The translations under genes and the position numbers were made by a program. Of a DNA stretch of 64,000 bases, positions 1 to 9,648 are shown piece after piece. The stretch covers positions 1 to 64,000 of the forward strand of contig NW_005179238.1 in the NCBI RefSeq assembly GCF_000350225.1, in the 5' to 3' direction. Within the stretch, counting starts at the first letter, position 1. The number at the start of each line of letters is the position of its first letter. Below the pieces are notes generated by a model. It worked only from the letters and a program-made list of their open reading frames with translations. It had not been told where the DNA came from and did not search any database. The DNA comes from Chondrus crispus (lineage: Eukaryota > Rhodophyta > Florideophyceae > Gigartinales > Gigartinaceae).

Positions 1-579
1 TCCTTGTGGCATGCGCTGTGCTTTCTTTGGTTAGTCTCAATGCGCCTTGTCGCGTAAACGCGTAGTCAGGATAGTGAAAAAAATGCAAAAAACCTACCGT
101 GACGCAACCACTGTGTCCCAAAACGTCTGCATCGCACCTCCTCTCGGCACGCACACAGAGCGCGGATCTACGTGACAGTTTTGAAGATCTTCCAGCGTTC
201 GGTACTTGGATTCGATTTTGCCCTGAACAAGGGTAGCCCTGTTTTGCACCACAAACGTCGCCATCTTCGCATTACGTTAGTTCTTAGCTTTCCAATATCA
301 ACCGTATTTGTGTACCTTCTGGCTTACTGTTTTCGTGCTGCCGTTTGCTGCAAAACAACTTACGTCATCGATGATTCATAAGCCAAAATTATGAAAAGGC
401 TGCAACAAGCTATGACCAAATTCAAAACCCATTGCCGAGACGATTCCTTGTCCGTAACAGGGTCTGAATTCGAAAACCCAACCATTCGACTGACTGTTAT
501 TACCAACGATTATTACGCTCACGTACAAAATTGTAGCAGTATGTTAGTGCAAGAACAAGCAAAACCTTTCTACAGTACA
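1..579. other. no recognised gene (left edge)
   Basis: Moderately AT-rich DNA with only short open frames that resemble nothing I know. If the receptor-like gene at 580-1393 continues, its missing 3' exons should lie here on the minus strand, but I could not find a pore loop or second ligand-binding lobe by eye. A hydrophobic plus-strand stretch around 270-350 is most likely chance. Confidence 0.4.
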
Positions 580-1393
580 TCACTTGTAATACGTACGAGT
601 ACTCTGAAGTGCTTTTCTCAAGCGGTAAGGAATACGACTTTTGAGAAGATAGTGTCTAATCCTTCGAAGCCGAGGTTCGGAAGCCGGGAGCGGCGTGTAT
701 GAATCGTCGGGAGGAACAAACCGTCTGTCCAGCATTTTGAGAAATGTAAACACCACGGAGAGCATCACCACAAGTCCCCACACTGCCAATGAGAAAGCTG
801 TTAGAAAGAAAGCACCCGCAGACGCCACTGAAGTCTCGTCTACGTGCGTCGCGATTCCTATTCCATCAATAAGGAATGGGGGAAGAAAGTCAACCTTGCC
901 GAGGCGAGTATCACTTTCCATCCAGCCACCAACGGCCATGTCGCAATTGCAATCTGGATCTTCTCGCATCGTTCCCTCCTCAGTTACACATCGGTCCATT
1001 TTTTCCACGATGGAATTGAACGGCACACCTTCATCACCGCCGTCATCTATATCAAGGGAAATACATCGAAACCCAAGGACTTCTTGCAGGTTGAGAAGAT
1101 ACTCCATAGCAATCCCGCCAAATTTGTACGGCTGCTCATTGCTCAAATTATTGTTATCTCTTCGTGGAATAAGCAAGCACAGCCCTTGAATCGACGTGCA
1201 AGCTCCAAAAACTTCATCAACTTACCTCTTTGCTTTCATCCCGGTATAATGTCGGGTATGATACAGCCGCGCAGCAGCGCAACGGCACATTCTCGAGTTG
1301 TCGAGAAAAGGACCTTGCCTCACACAGACAGAAAAGACACAGAAAAACTGTCCACTTTGCAAGCACGATCCTTGCTTTGTGTTTGCGGGGCAT
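580..1393 (-). CDS. ionotropic glutamate receptor-like protein, N-terminal part (two exons)
   Basis: Candidate membrane ligand-gated channel or periplasmic-binding-like receptor. Exon 1 (1393-1226) starts at MPRKHKARIV and encodes a hydrophobic signal segment (FLCLFCLCEA). Exon 2 (1131-580) runs in the same phase. The joined product is about 239 residues. YKFGGIAMEYLLNLQEVLGF matches the start of the ligand-binding S1 lobe, and CDMAVGGWMESDTRLGKVDF with PPFLIDGIGI matches the conserved S1 region just before the first membrane helix. A hydrophobic helix (AFSLAVWGLVVMLSVVFTFL) follows, in the position of M1. Family members then have a pore loop, M2, M3 and the S2 lobe; here the frame stops about 50 residues after M1. 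The gene is therefore truncated or continues in unseen exons. Recognition rests on order and pattern, not on a search. A solute-binding protein fused to one helix is the alternative. Confidence 0.55.
1132..1225 (-). other. predicted intron (94 nt, phase 0)
   Basis: The minus strand reads GAG|GTAAGT at the donor, a near-perfect 5' splice site, and ends in GAGCAG|CCG. Removing it joins ...RDESKE to PYKFGGIAMEY, which restores a continuous receptor-like S1 domain; reading through gives a stop after two codons. An acceptor 3 nt earlier (91 nt intron) also keeps phase. Confidence 0.55.
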
Positions 1394-2316
1394 CAGACCC
1401 TGAGTGGGAGTTGTTCCTTTTCGAGATAACATATCGAATAATCTCTGTACAGCTTGCAAGACTTGTCTCTTTTCTTTGAGTAGCGACATTTTGCAGAATC
1501 ACCAGGTGTAGCATGCTTGACTACCTAATGGATTGCCGGAAAACCAGCGAATTCCTACATCTATGACAATAGCGTGCGAGTTTTGCATACCAGAGTCGTC
1601 ATTCGAAAGAGTTGATTTCGTCAAAGATATTCAATCTTGTTCCCTTCGGTTGGCAAAGCCTTGCTGTGACAAAATCAAGCAGGACAGAGAAAGTCCTCTC
1701 TCCATCGAGGGAAAACTAGTAGGTTGTGTTGGTAGTCCTCTAGCACGGAAATCGTCATATGATTAAAGCATTGGGCATACACCAGAGTTAGTTACAATTG
1801 TTGAACCAGCAACCAGACTGGACGTAAATCAAGGCTTCTGGACGCTACTGTTAGCCAAAAAAATCATGTCTACAAAACTCCCCCGGCTTTGGCGGTTTAT
1901 ACGCAATGTTTAGACCACGCAAAGACGAAAAACTGCGTCATCAACAATGAGAGGGCCACACATATCCCCGTCTCGAGATGCGATGGAGTGGCCTCAGAAC
2001 GCATGAATCTACCTTTTTCTGTGTGGAAACTCAGAGCAGCAAGGAAGCAACAAGATCGTGCAACACATGTACGCTAGAACGTATTCGGTCATTATGATCG
2101 GGCACAGTCTCAGAGATCTGATCCTACAGTACTTTAGTGTACGCGTGCTGAGTACAGAGCTCCCGAAAGCAAAGCCTTGCGGAACGTGACGCCAAGAACA
2201 CCGATGGCCCCCATCCCGGAGTCTTCGGGAGGCCGACGGTGACTTTATATTGTGAGTCTCGTGCCCTATTGGGCGCCTCCTGAAACTATTTTTGCGCAGT
2301 ACAGTGGCCCCAGCGC
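1394..2316. other. no recognised gene
   Basis: Promoter side of the receptor-like gene, then DNA with only short, unconvincing frames. I see no repeats, RNA genes or transposon ends. Confidence 0.4.
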
Positions 2317-2890
2317 AGTAGTGCCGCCCCGTGCGAAACCCCAAAATGTGCACTATAGGGGGGGTCGCGCATTAGTGCAACTTGGAATAGTGCCTCCCAC
2401 GCATTAGTGCTATGCAAAACGCCATGGCACAATTATCATACTTCCTACACGTGTTCATACACGTGTGGCTTCAGTAGTAGCAGAACTGCAGGGTCGAAGG
2501 TGCGACGGCAGCAAGCAGAATGACGAAACATTTTACCATGATCAAAACCTCATCCTTTTTGTATAAGCGGGGCCTCGGGCCCCGAATCATAGCTTGCAGA
2601 GGGCCACATTGCAAACAACTTTTCAACCATAATGGTACCTCCCACTCAAGAACCACCCTCTCGTCTCAATCCCTCCCCACCTCCTCGCACGTCGCTCACC
2701 CTTAATGAAAAAATTGAGGCAGGGCGCCTGCTCAATATCGAGAACACACGACTCATACTCAAAGCCTTTAACGATGGTTTCGGATGCTTGTGATGTCTCT
2801 AAATGATTGTGTTTGCGCTTTGTGTATAGTGCTACTAACGCAATAGTGCCCTATGTCGAGGTCTGCCATGGGGTAGCACTATAGAGTGGG
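2317..2890. repeat. paired TAGTGC/GCACTATAG repeat clusters
   Basis: The left cluster (about 2317-2420) and right cluster (about 2825-2890) both contain variants of CGCANTAGTGC, and each has a GCACTATAG box about 30-35 bp downstream of an AGTGCC box. TAGTGC and GCACTA are inverse complements, so each cluster can fold. They flank the small open frame at 2632-2793. This may be the ends of a small non-autonomous element; no target-site duplication was found. Confidence 0.3.
2632..2793 (+). CDS. small hypothetical ORF (53 aa)
   Basis: ATG to TGA. The product is proline- and serine-rich at the start (VPPTQEPPSRLNPSPPPRTS) followed by a charged, helix-prone segment (LTLNEKIEAGRLLNIENTRL). It could be the 5' end of a longer, decayed gene, since the composition looks coding-like and unlike the flanks. 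No family recognised. Confidence 0.25.
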   Translation: MVPPTQEPPSRLNPSPPPRTSLTLNEKIEAGRLLNIENTRLILKAFNDGFGCL

Positions 2891-3188
2891 ACCCCCTGTA
2901 TTGGGAGACGGCATTAGTAAGTGACGTCGTCACATCTTTCTGCATACACTCGGAAATTAACGCCTGCCTGCTCCGTGTTGGTTCTCTGGTGTGTTTCGCA
3001 GTGAGAAATGCGCGCTTCGCCGACCGTAGATGCGATAGAGCGTCTGGAACTTGGCACTCAGTCGCCAAAAGTTCCAGCTCTCCAAACAATTTCGCGATCC
3101 AGACGGCATGGGGTATAGTCTTTCTCTTTATTGCGTTTTCTGCGCTCTCATTGTCATCACTTGATTGCATTTCAGGTGGATTCTGCAC
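2835..3188 (-). pseudogene. possible gene remnant, unknown
   Basis: A 117-residue open frame with charged, helix-like composition (KLFGELELLATECQVPDAL, LRSAKRAFLTAKHTREPTR). No motif recognised and no supporting promoter. The overlapping plus-strand frame is less protein-like. Its right part overlaps the TAGTGC repeat cluster. Low confidence; it could be chance. Confidence 0.2.
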
Positions 3189-3816
3189 TACCTGAACCGT
3201 CTCTTAAACATCCATGGCGTCATTGACAGACGCTTCCACCACATCTTGGCGTACTTAAGAAATTCGAGGAGGTTCAGTTCAACATGGGGGACCATTACGG
3301 ACTGACGAGCATTTAGAGTGATTTGGGCTTCTCGCTTGCTTCGCGGAGCAATGCTGGGGCAGTTGCTTTGATTTTACGTACATTGCGCATGACGAGGGAA
3401 AATTATGCCTATGCCTCTGCTACACATACAGTAGTGTTTGCACTGCTTGGTAGCTACCGTACGGTATACTTTCCGTACACGCATCTGACCGAGGTATGGT
3501 AGATCAATCACACTATTAGATATGTTGCAGTGAGGTTTACCTCAATGCCTGAACAATCCCGTTCTGTTCTATCATCCGACAACGAAGACGTGGAACGGTG
3601 ACAGTTGAATTTTGTGCTTTTTCTCAGGGAGCAAATTTTCTCTTCTAGAAATCCCTTTTGCCCACAAAACTGAAGACTTCTGGAGTAAGTGGTTCCCATC
3701 CGACATCGATGAATTAACAATCGTATGATTCGACGCCGTTTAAGTTGACCAGTGCCCAGAACTTATGCCAGGCCACTTTTACTGCGGCTCATACATACAT
3801 ACCCTCTCCGTGAGTT
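3189..3816. other. no recognised gene
   Basis: Spacer before the copia element. Nothing recognisable beyond short frames with poor composition. Confidence 0.4.
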
Positions 3817-3821
3817 TGCGG
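3817..3821. repeat. target-site duplication TGCGG (left)
   Basis: TGCGG directly precedes the 5' LTR and recurs at 9041-9045 directly after the 3' LTR. Five bases is the usual duplication for copia integrases, and the pair fixes the element ends. Confidence 0.85.
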
Positions 3822-3921
3822 TGTCTGACCGCACAGGACAGGCTGTCATTAGAGAGGAGTATATATACACCTAGAGACGACGACGAGTAAAGGAAGGGCT
3901 ATCGGACCCCGTGTTCACACA
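3822..3921 (+). repeat. copia 5' LTR (100 bp)
   Basis: TGTCTGACCGCAC...TTCACACA, with TG/CA ends. A TATA box (GTATATATACAC, about 3860) is present. It is identical to the 3' LTR except that it lacks 42 bp lying between two CTGACCGCAC copies in the 3' LTR, so it probably lost one repeat and the spacer. Confidence 0.85.
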
Positions 3922-4100
3922 GGTTATAGGCACCATTACGCAACCACGCGCCGATGCTCCCAACTCCAACAAGCCACCACAACGACACGACCCGATCCCT
4001 CCCAGCACGTAGGACAACGTGCAGAAACAACCCGCCCGCCGCAGCACCAATCAATCAACTCACGTACAGACCTCCTATACGCACAAGCACATCCTCAAAA

Positions 4101-5366
4101 ATGGAACGAAGAACCGACGTCCCAACCCTCAATCCCGACAACTACGGCCCGTGGTTCGTTGCGCTACGCTCCGCCGCGTACGCCACCGGAACGATCCACC
4201 AACTAGAAGGCAACCCCGAACCCCCGACACAAGAAGACGAGTACAACACATTTCAGCGCGCCAAGCACGCGCTTCTCGGCAAGATCATAACGAGCATCCT
4301 GAGCGACATTGCCAACCCGATACTCACATCGACAAGTGAACCAGCGCCGTACGATCTGGTAAAGGCGATCACGGCACACCTCGACACTGCCAACGCTGAC
4401 GACCAAAAATACCTCAAACAACAGGCATAACAAGCACACTTCACACACGGAATGACGCTCCAGGAATACGTCACGATCCACGAGGGAATCAGGGCCAAGA
4501 TGATAGCAGCACGCTACCCGGAAATACAGGACACGAGGACAACGGTCGCATTAATGATCGACGGGCTGAGATACAACCCCACAACGGCACCCATAGGCAT
4601 GCAACTCATAGCCCTCAACCCAGCCACAGTGAAGGAATTCGCACACCGGTACAACCGAATCGCACAGTACCAGAACGTCCCTACTCAGACAACCCAGGCA
4701 ATACGCCCCAACAGACCGGCACAAATCAGCCGCAGATGGGCCACACACCAAACCCGCAGGCAACCCTTGCCACGTCAAATCGACAACCCCTGTCGATACC
4801 ACCAACTACGCGGCATCATTCAACCGCAACACACGGATGCAGAATGCCGCAACCCCAACCACCCGAAAAACAAAAGGGCACAAGGACACCCAAAAGCACG
4901 AGTGACATACAACCCCGAAGACGTATACGAGGACGAACAGCACGACCAATACGTCTACGAACCAATGAACGACAATAGGACGGAAGACGAACCATGTACG
5001 TACATCCTGGACTCAGGAGCGCACCCAACACATCTGACGCGCCCCACAACACACATGCGCAAAACACGGCACGCCATACACACGGCCACAGCCACTAACA
5101 CCAGATCTAAATGTACACCCCACGGAAAGACGAAAATCCGTACGAATAAAAACATACGGATCCAGGTCCCAGCCGTGGCCAACCCGGCCATCACCACGAA
5201 CGTGATCTCCGTGCACGATCTCGCAAGACTACACGGCAACGTATTATTCACACCAAACAAGGCAATAGTATACAAAAACACAGCTCAAAGGAACAATCCC
5301 ATCATCGTCGGTACAGCGCCATGGAACACAAAGCACAAAGCGTATGTGTGGGAGAACGGGTACCGG
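4101..5366 (+). pseudogene. copia gag and protease, interrupted by a stop
   Basis: The frame opens at MERRTDVPTLNPDNYGPWF, typical of a copia Gag N-terminus (an upstream in-frame ATG at 3954 is possible). An in-frame TAA at 4428-4430 falls between KQQA and QAHFTHGM; a single C-to-T change of CAA explains it. A zinc-binding-like block C-R-Y-H...H-T-D-A-E-C lies near 4795-4855, of the retrotransposon Gag-tail type rather than the classic CX2CX4HX4C. The protease active site is LDSGAHPTHL (DSGA at 5010-5021). The frame runs to VWENGYR at 5366, where a foreign insertion breaks it. Gag would form the particle and protease would cut the polyprotein. Confidence 0.82.
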
Positions 5367-6097
5367 TCGGTGTCGGTAAACGTAACGACCCGGAGGGAGA
5401 TCCCGTAGGGGTGATCAGACGATACTGGAAAGGCAGGGGATTAGGGGATTTAGAATTCAGCTTGTACACGGGGTGCACGTACCGCCACGGGTGACAGGTG
5501 GCGGCGGAATGGCCACGTGTACCGCCGTACGTATAACGTCCCGATCGGGTACAGTAGACTAGAAGGTCCTACTGTAGGGGCGTAGAAATTAGTGTAATGG
5601 GAGTGTCAGCCTGGGAAGTCCCAGCTAGCACACGTGGTGCGCCCTCTGCCTGCGAGTACAGGTGGCAGGAGTACGGCCACGTGTGCCGCTGTACAGGTCA
5701 CTCTCCGGTGGAGTACAGTAGAGGTACTCCACTGTAGTAATCCAAAGTAGAAGTGGATCACTACAGTACTGCCGGCCGCCGGAGGTCGACGTAGTTAGGG
5801 GCGGGGGCAGTACGCTCCCAGAGTAAAAGGGGACAGCGACCCCCTGGGCGAGAACTTAGGAGAAAGAGGCAGATCGTCCCGTACGGGTTATTCTTGAGGG
5901 CCGGAAGCACACGCTCCCCAGTTTGGTCGTTCCACCGCCGCGTGGAAGCGTATGCCCATTGAGCCCTATCCCCTCCGGGGTCGCAATTCCACTCGTCCGT
6001 TTACCGGAGTCATAACCGCCGCCCTCAAAGAGAGGTTGGTGGTGTTGTAATTTTACCGCTGCCGTGGACACCCCCTTCGTGACGGGGTAAAAACCGA
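5367..6097. mobile_element. 731-bp insertion inside the copia element
   Basis: Flanked by ACCGG on both sides (5362-5366 and 6098-6102). Removing it with one ACCGG copy rejoins VWENGYR to MDPYYCSMHEQIK in frame. Its ends are TCGGT and ACCGA, inverse complements of five bases. It holds two diverged copies of a module containing ACAGGTGGC...GGCCACGTGT...CCGC.GTAC followed by GTACAGTAGA...CTGTAG, about 185 bp apart. No convincing gene (a 71-codon minus frame at 5856-6071 is probably chance). It may be a non-autonomous DNA element or an unusual solo LTR; the family is unknown. Confidence 0.6.
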
Positions 6098-6102
6098 ACC
6101 GG

Positions 6103-7001
6103 ATGGATCCATATTATTGCAGTATGCATGAACAAATAAAAACCTGAACAAAGCTTACAGTGTCAGAACCAAACCATACACCAAAACGCACAAAAAACCA
6201 TCCCAAAAAGGTAAGCCGAAAACGACGACGGTGCAACACATTGGTCCACGCACACCACAAATGCAGGAACACAGGCGACAAAACCGACACATCGCCGACA
6301 CCCACAATCCAGTAACAGAGCACCAACCTGAACCCACACTGCAGGAACAGGTCGCACACGAATAGCACCTCAAGCTAAACCATGCCACAGCACGCAACAT
6401 CAGACAAATGGCCAAAGACGGACACATACCAACAATGCCCAAATCACTCGCGTACGAAACGACCACCATCACCTGCTCAGCGTGTACAATGGCAAAACAA
6501 AGACCAGCACCACACCGAAGAACCACACACAACTATGCCCCCGACCAATACCTCAGCTCTGACACGTGTGGCCCAATCTCCCCGATATCCACACACGGAA
6601 ACTTCCACTTCCTTACATACATCGACGCTGGATCAAGGTATGTCATCCTATACTTCCTAAAAGACAGACGACAAGTCGGAGCAATCATGCTACAACACAT
6701 GCGCCAATTGTACAACGCGGGACGAACACCACAGTACTACCGCACCGACAATGCACTGGAATTCAAGTCCAAGGAGGCCATGCGCACGTACGCCGCATAC
6801 GGCATAACGTACAAAAACAACACGCCACACCAACCCCAAGAGAACTCGCTGGCAGAGCGTATCAACCAAACTCTGATGAATGCCGCCAGAGCAAATCTCC
6901 AGCACGCGAAACTACCCCCGCAGTACTGGGAAGATGCGGTAAGGGACGCAGCTTTTAAATACGATCTCATGCCGCTCCGCCACCGGCCAGCCACCCACTA
7001 A
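6103..7001 (+). pseudogene. copia integrase
   Basis: Continues the gag-protease frame after the insertion. The first 300 bases hold several stops; the open part starts at 6408 with the GAG-pre-integrase end (ITCSACTMAKQRPAP, zinc-binding Cys pair). The catalytic core shows D in SDTCGP (6561), D in YRTDNALEF (6747) and E in SLAERIN (6855), so the last two are separated by 35 residues, the D,D(35)E pattern. It would insert element cDNA in the nucleus. The frame ends at 7001 by a one-base shift; the downstream frame restores NLWHDQPRRPKR, the normal continuation. Inactive as written. Confidence 0.85.
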
Positions 7002-7005
7002 TCTG

Positions 7006-8904
7006 TGGCACGACCAACCACGCAGACCCAAACGCCTATTCACATTTGGGCAACTCGGCACGATACCACTCGTACAACCGAAGAAAAAGCTGGACTCCAG
7101 AGGAACACCAGTGCGATACACATACGGCAACGATCACAAAACCATCACGGTCCAAGAGCTCAATTCACCTCGATACCGAACTGTACGCACGGCCGACTTC
7201 CGACCGTACAGCCGAACGTCCGACCCATGCTATAGGCCCCTCAGCGCATATCGATCACAAGCCAGCCCACCCACTGTAGAGATCACCACGCAAGACCCGA
7301 AAACGCAGCGAGAAGCCCAAAACTACCCCGATTCGGGACAATGGGCCACTGCACACAATGAAAAACTCGACAAGCTCGACAAATCACGAACCATCCAGTG
7401 GATACCAGACAAAAAGCTCCCCCCACGCGAGAAACTGATACCACTTAAAATGACATATCGCTACAAACGTGCTCCCGACGGCACAGTCACACAGCGCAAA
7501 GCCAGATGCTCAGCACGAGGAGACCGTATGAAGCCCGGTCTCCATTACGACAGTGACAGCACAACCACATACATGGCAGAAAAAACACCCATACGCGTCC
7601 TGCTAGCCATAGCTGCAGCCAAAAGATGGCCAGTCGAACACTTCGACACAACTTCAGCATATCTCCACGAAAACTATCCCCCAGAACGCAAAGTATATAT
7701 CAAGCAGCACCCAGAGTTTGACGGCAGCTACAAACATGCATGCAAGGGAGGCCGACTTGTCAAAAACATATATGGGACACCACCAGCATCCCGCATATAC
7801 TTCGACGGCCTCACGGAACATCTCAAAAAGCATGCGTACAAACAAGCCGAGGCCGACCCGAGCATCTTCTATCGCCACGATGCAAAAGGCACACTTATCA
7901 CAGCCGTCAGCATGGACGATTTCCTCGTCATCGCCACCCATCCAAATCTTGTCACCCAACTGTACACCAATCTACAAAAGAAGTACAACATAAAACGTCT
8001 CGGATTCCCGAAACAGTACCTAAACTGGACAATCCGTAAGAGGAGCAATGACAGCATACACGTGTCACAAACTGCTGCTATCGACACCATCCTGAGCAAG
8101 ACAGGAATGACGAAATGCAACCCGCGACACGCACCACTACCCCACAAAGGGCCGTTCGACGATGAAATGAAGAGCAAGCCACTGAACCCACGCGACGCCA
8201 GCATATTCCGCCAAACCCTTGGGGACCTGCGATACATTGCAGACAGCACACGAGGAGACATACACACATCTGTTAGCAAACTGGCCGGAGTCATGCACAA
8301 TCCCACCATCACCCACCAACAGAACCTCAAAGCCCTCCTACGCTACCTCAAAGGAACGAGAACACACGGCATTGAATACAAAACAGTCAACCGCCAAACA
8401 CAAATCGCACTACGAACATACAGTGATTCCGATTATGCCAACGACCCGGACAGAAAATCGCGCACAGGCATCATACACACACTGTACGGTGCCCCAATAA
8501 GCTGGACATCATCACGGCAACCGACCGTCGCCACGTCCACTTGCGAGGCCGAATACCTCGCGGCGTCCCGAGCCGCACAGCAAACACAATGGATCCGCCG
8601 CCTGCTCGCCGACATCCAGCAACCGGAACACAAACCAACACCCTTGATGATAGATAACCAAGCGGCGCTCAGCGTAGCCAAGAACGTCGCACCAACCAAG
8701 CGTAGAAAATTCATAGACATCAAACACCACCATATCCAAGACCTCATAAGGAAAGGCAATATATCGGTGCACTACATACCGACAACGGACAACATCGCGG
8801 ACCTTTTCACCAAAATAACCGGACCACAAAGACACAACCACCTCACCACCATGATCCAACTCACACCAGCACAAAGCCCATCAGCGAACCCCGGGACTGT
8901 CTGA
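7006..8904 (+). CDS. copia reverse transcriptase and RNase H
   Basis: Intact open frame of about 632 codons from LWHDQPRRPK to the stop TGA, which lies inside the 3' LTR. RT blocks are clear: KARCSARGDRMKPGLHYD, VEHFDTTSAYLHE, and the catalytic box SMDDF (7909-7923), where most copia elements have YVDD. RNase H follows with TYSDSDYAND, TCEAEYLAASRAAQQ, MIDNQAALSVAKN and KHHHIQDLIRKG, ending TTDNIADLFTK. It copies element RNA to DNA in the particle. The frame is offset from integrase by one base. Codon use is AC-rich, unlike the CG-rich gypsy elements. Confidence 0.92.
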   Translation, partial: WHDQPRRPKRLFTFGQLGTIPLVQPKKKLDSRGTPVRYTYGNDHKTITVQELNSPRYRTVRTADFRPYSRTSDPCYRPLSAYRSQASPPTVEITTQDPKTQREAQNYPDSGQWATAHNEKLDKLDKSRTIQWIPDKKLPPREKLIPLKMTYRYKRAPDGTVTQRKARCSARGDRMKPGLHYDSDSTTTYMAEKTPIRVLLAIAAAKRWPVEHFDTTSAYLHENYPPERKVYIKQHPEFDGSYKHACKGGRLVKNIYGTPPASRIYFDGLTEHLKKHAYKQAEADPSIFYRHDAKGTLITAVSMDDFLVIATHPNLVTQLYTNLQKKYNIKRLGFPKQYLNWTIRKRSNDSIHVSQTAAIDTILSKTGMTKCNPRHAPLPHKGPFDDEMKSKPLNPRDASIFRQTLGDLRYIADSTRGDIHTSVSKLAGVMHNPTITHQQNLKALLRYLKGTRTHGIEYKTVNRQTQIALRTYSDSDYANDPDRKSRTGIIHTLYGAPISWTSSRQPTVATSTCEAEYLAASRAAQQTQWIRRLLADIQQPEHKPTPLMIDNQAALSVAKNVAPTKRRKFIDIKHHHIQDLIRKGNISVHYIPTTDNIADLFTKITGPQRHNHLTTMIQLTPAQSPSANPGTV

Positions 8905-9040
8905 CCGCACACACACACATTCGCCAACGCACTTTGCACTTGCCTGACCGCACAGGACAGGCTGTCATTAGAGAGGAGTATATATACACCTAGAGACGAC
9001 GACGAGTAAAGGAAGGGCTATCGGACCCCGTGTTCACACA
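8899..9040 (+). repeat. copia 3' LTR (142 bp)
   Basis: Starts TGTCTGACCGCAC and ends TTCACACA, followed by TGCGG. It contains the CTGACCGCAC word twice, 42 bp apart (8901 and 8943). The minus-strand relic LTR at 11404-11548 has the long form too, so this is the ancestral length. Confidence 0.8.
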
Positions 9041-9161
9041 TGCGGCATGTATTAATCCGTCCTTGGCGGAAAAATCCCTCTCGTCTGCTTTTTCTCACGA
9101 GACACATAACGGTCTGTCGCGAGTGCAACTTTCTGTGTTGAGGAATCACCCCCGCCGATCT

Positions 9162-9169
9162 TATATAAA
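9162..9169 (+). promoter_or_regulatory. TATA box
   Basis: TATATAAA, 108 bp before the ATG at 9277, followed by a C- and A-rich leader. This is the best promoter-like sequence outside the LTRs and supports the downstream small gene. Confidence 0.5.
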
Positions 9170-9276
9170 CAGCAACTAATAGCCTTCTCCATGGGCTCTC
9201 CACACAACTTCTCATCCACCTTCACTACTCACAACACATCATCTCAGCTCCAAAGGTTCAAACCGCACGCCCAAAA

Positions 9277-9648
9277 ATGAAGCGCATCTTCCTTACCTTC
9301 TCTCTCATCCTCGCTATGTTCACTGTTATTGAGGGATCCGTTGTCACAAGCGATACGACCAAGAAAGTCGCCGAGCTTATGCGCATAGGGAAGCGATGCG
9401 TCTATAGCAGCACTATCACCGCGAATAGCATCTCTTCGACCTGCAGATGCCGAAAACGCACGAGCAGCAGTTCCGTGGCCAGTTCGAGTGCCCCTCCCAA
9501 GTTCTTCATATGCATGGACAGGCTCGCTGGGCGCAACTGCATACCTAGACCTAAGTTGGATCACGAGCAAATCAGTAGGCGCTGCTGCCGGGCCAGCGGT
9601 GGTTCTTTGAAGACTACTTTCCCTGGGGTCAAGGGGTGCTCTTTTTAA
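9277..9648 (+). CDS. putative small secreted Cys-rich protein (123 aa)
   Basis: The ATG is preceded by a leader and TATA box. The N-terminus MKRIFLTFSLILAMFTVIEG is a typical cleavable signal peptide. The mature part is basic and serine-rich with nine cysteines (CVY, CRCRK, ICMD, NCIP, RCCRA, GCSF). No domain recognised. A longer minus-strand frame covers the same bases but lacks a promoter and a signal. It could be a secreted defence or wall protein, but that is a guess. A later frameshift cannot be excluded. The gene starts about 240 bp beyond the copia element, so neighbours give no functional hint. Confidence 0.45.
   Translation: MKRIFLTFSLILAMFTVIEGSVVTSDTTKKVAELMRIGKRCVYSSTITANSISSTCRCRKRTSSSSVASSSAPPKFFICMDRLAGRNCIPRPKLDHEQISRRCCRASGGSLKTTFPGVKGCSF

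Larger units (their letters stand above)
3822..9040 (+). mobile_element. Ty1/copia LTR retrotransposon (defective)
   Basis: Complete insertion bounded by TGCGG duplications. Order: 5' LTR, gag, protease, integrase, reverse transcriptase, RNase H, 3' LTR; integrase before RT is the copia order. Lesions: an in-frame TAA in gag (4428-4430), a 731-bp foreign insertion between protease and integrase (5367-6097), stops upstream of the integrase, and a one-base frame shift between integrase and RT near 6990. The element is non-autonomous as it stands. The leader after the 5' LTR (GGTTATAGGC) only faintly resembles the initiator-Met primer site common in copia elements. Confidence 0.92.

Noticed and set aside
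172-381. Plus-strand 69-codon frame with hydrophobic segment near the left edge
   Set aside because: No start context or homology; lies antisense to the expected 3' side of the receptor-like gene.
172-579. Missing pore and S2 exons of the receptor-like gene
   Set aside because: Searched by eye on the minus strand; found no pore-loop or S2 pattern and no convincing exon borders.
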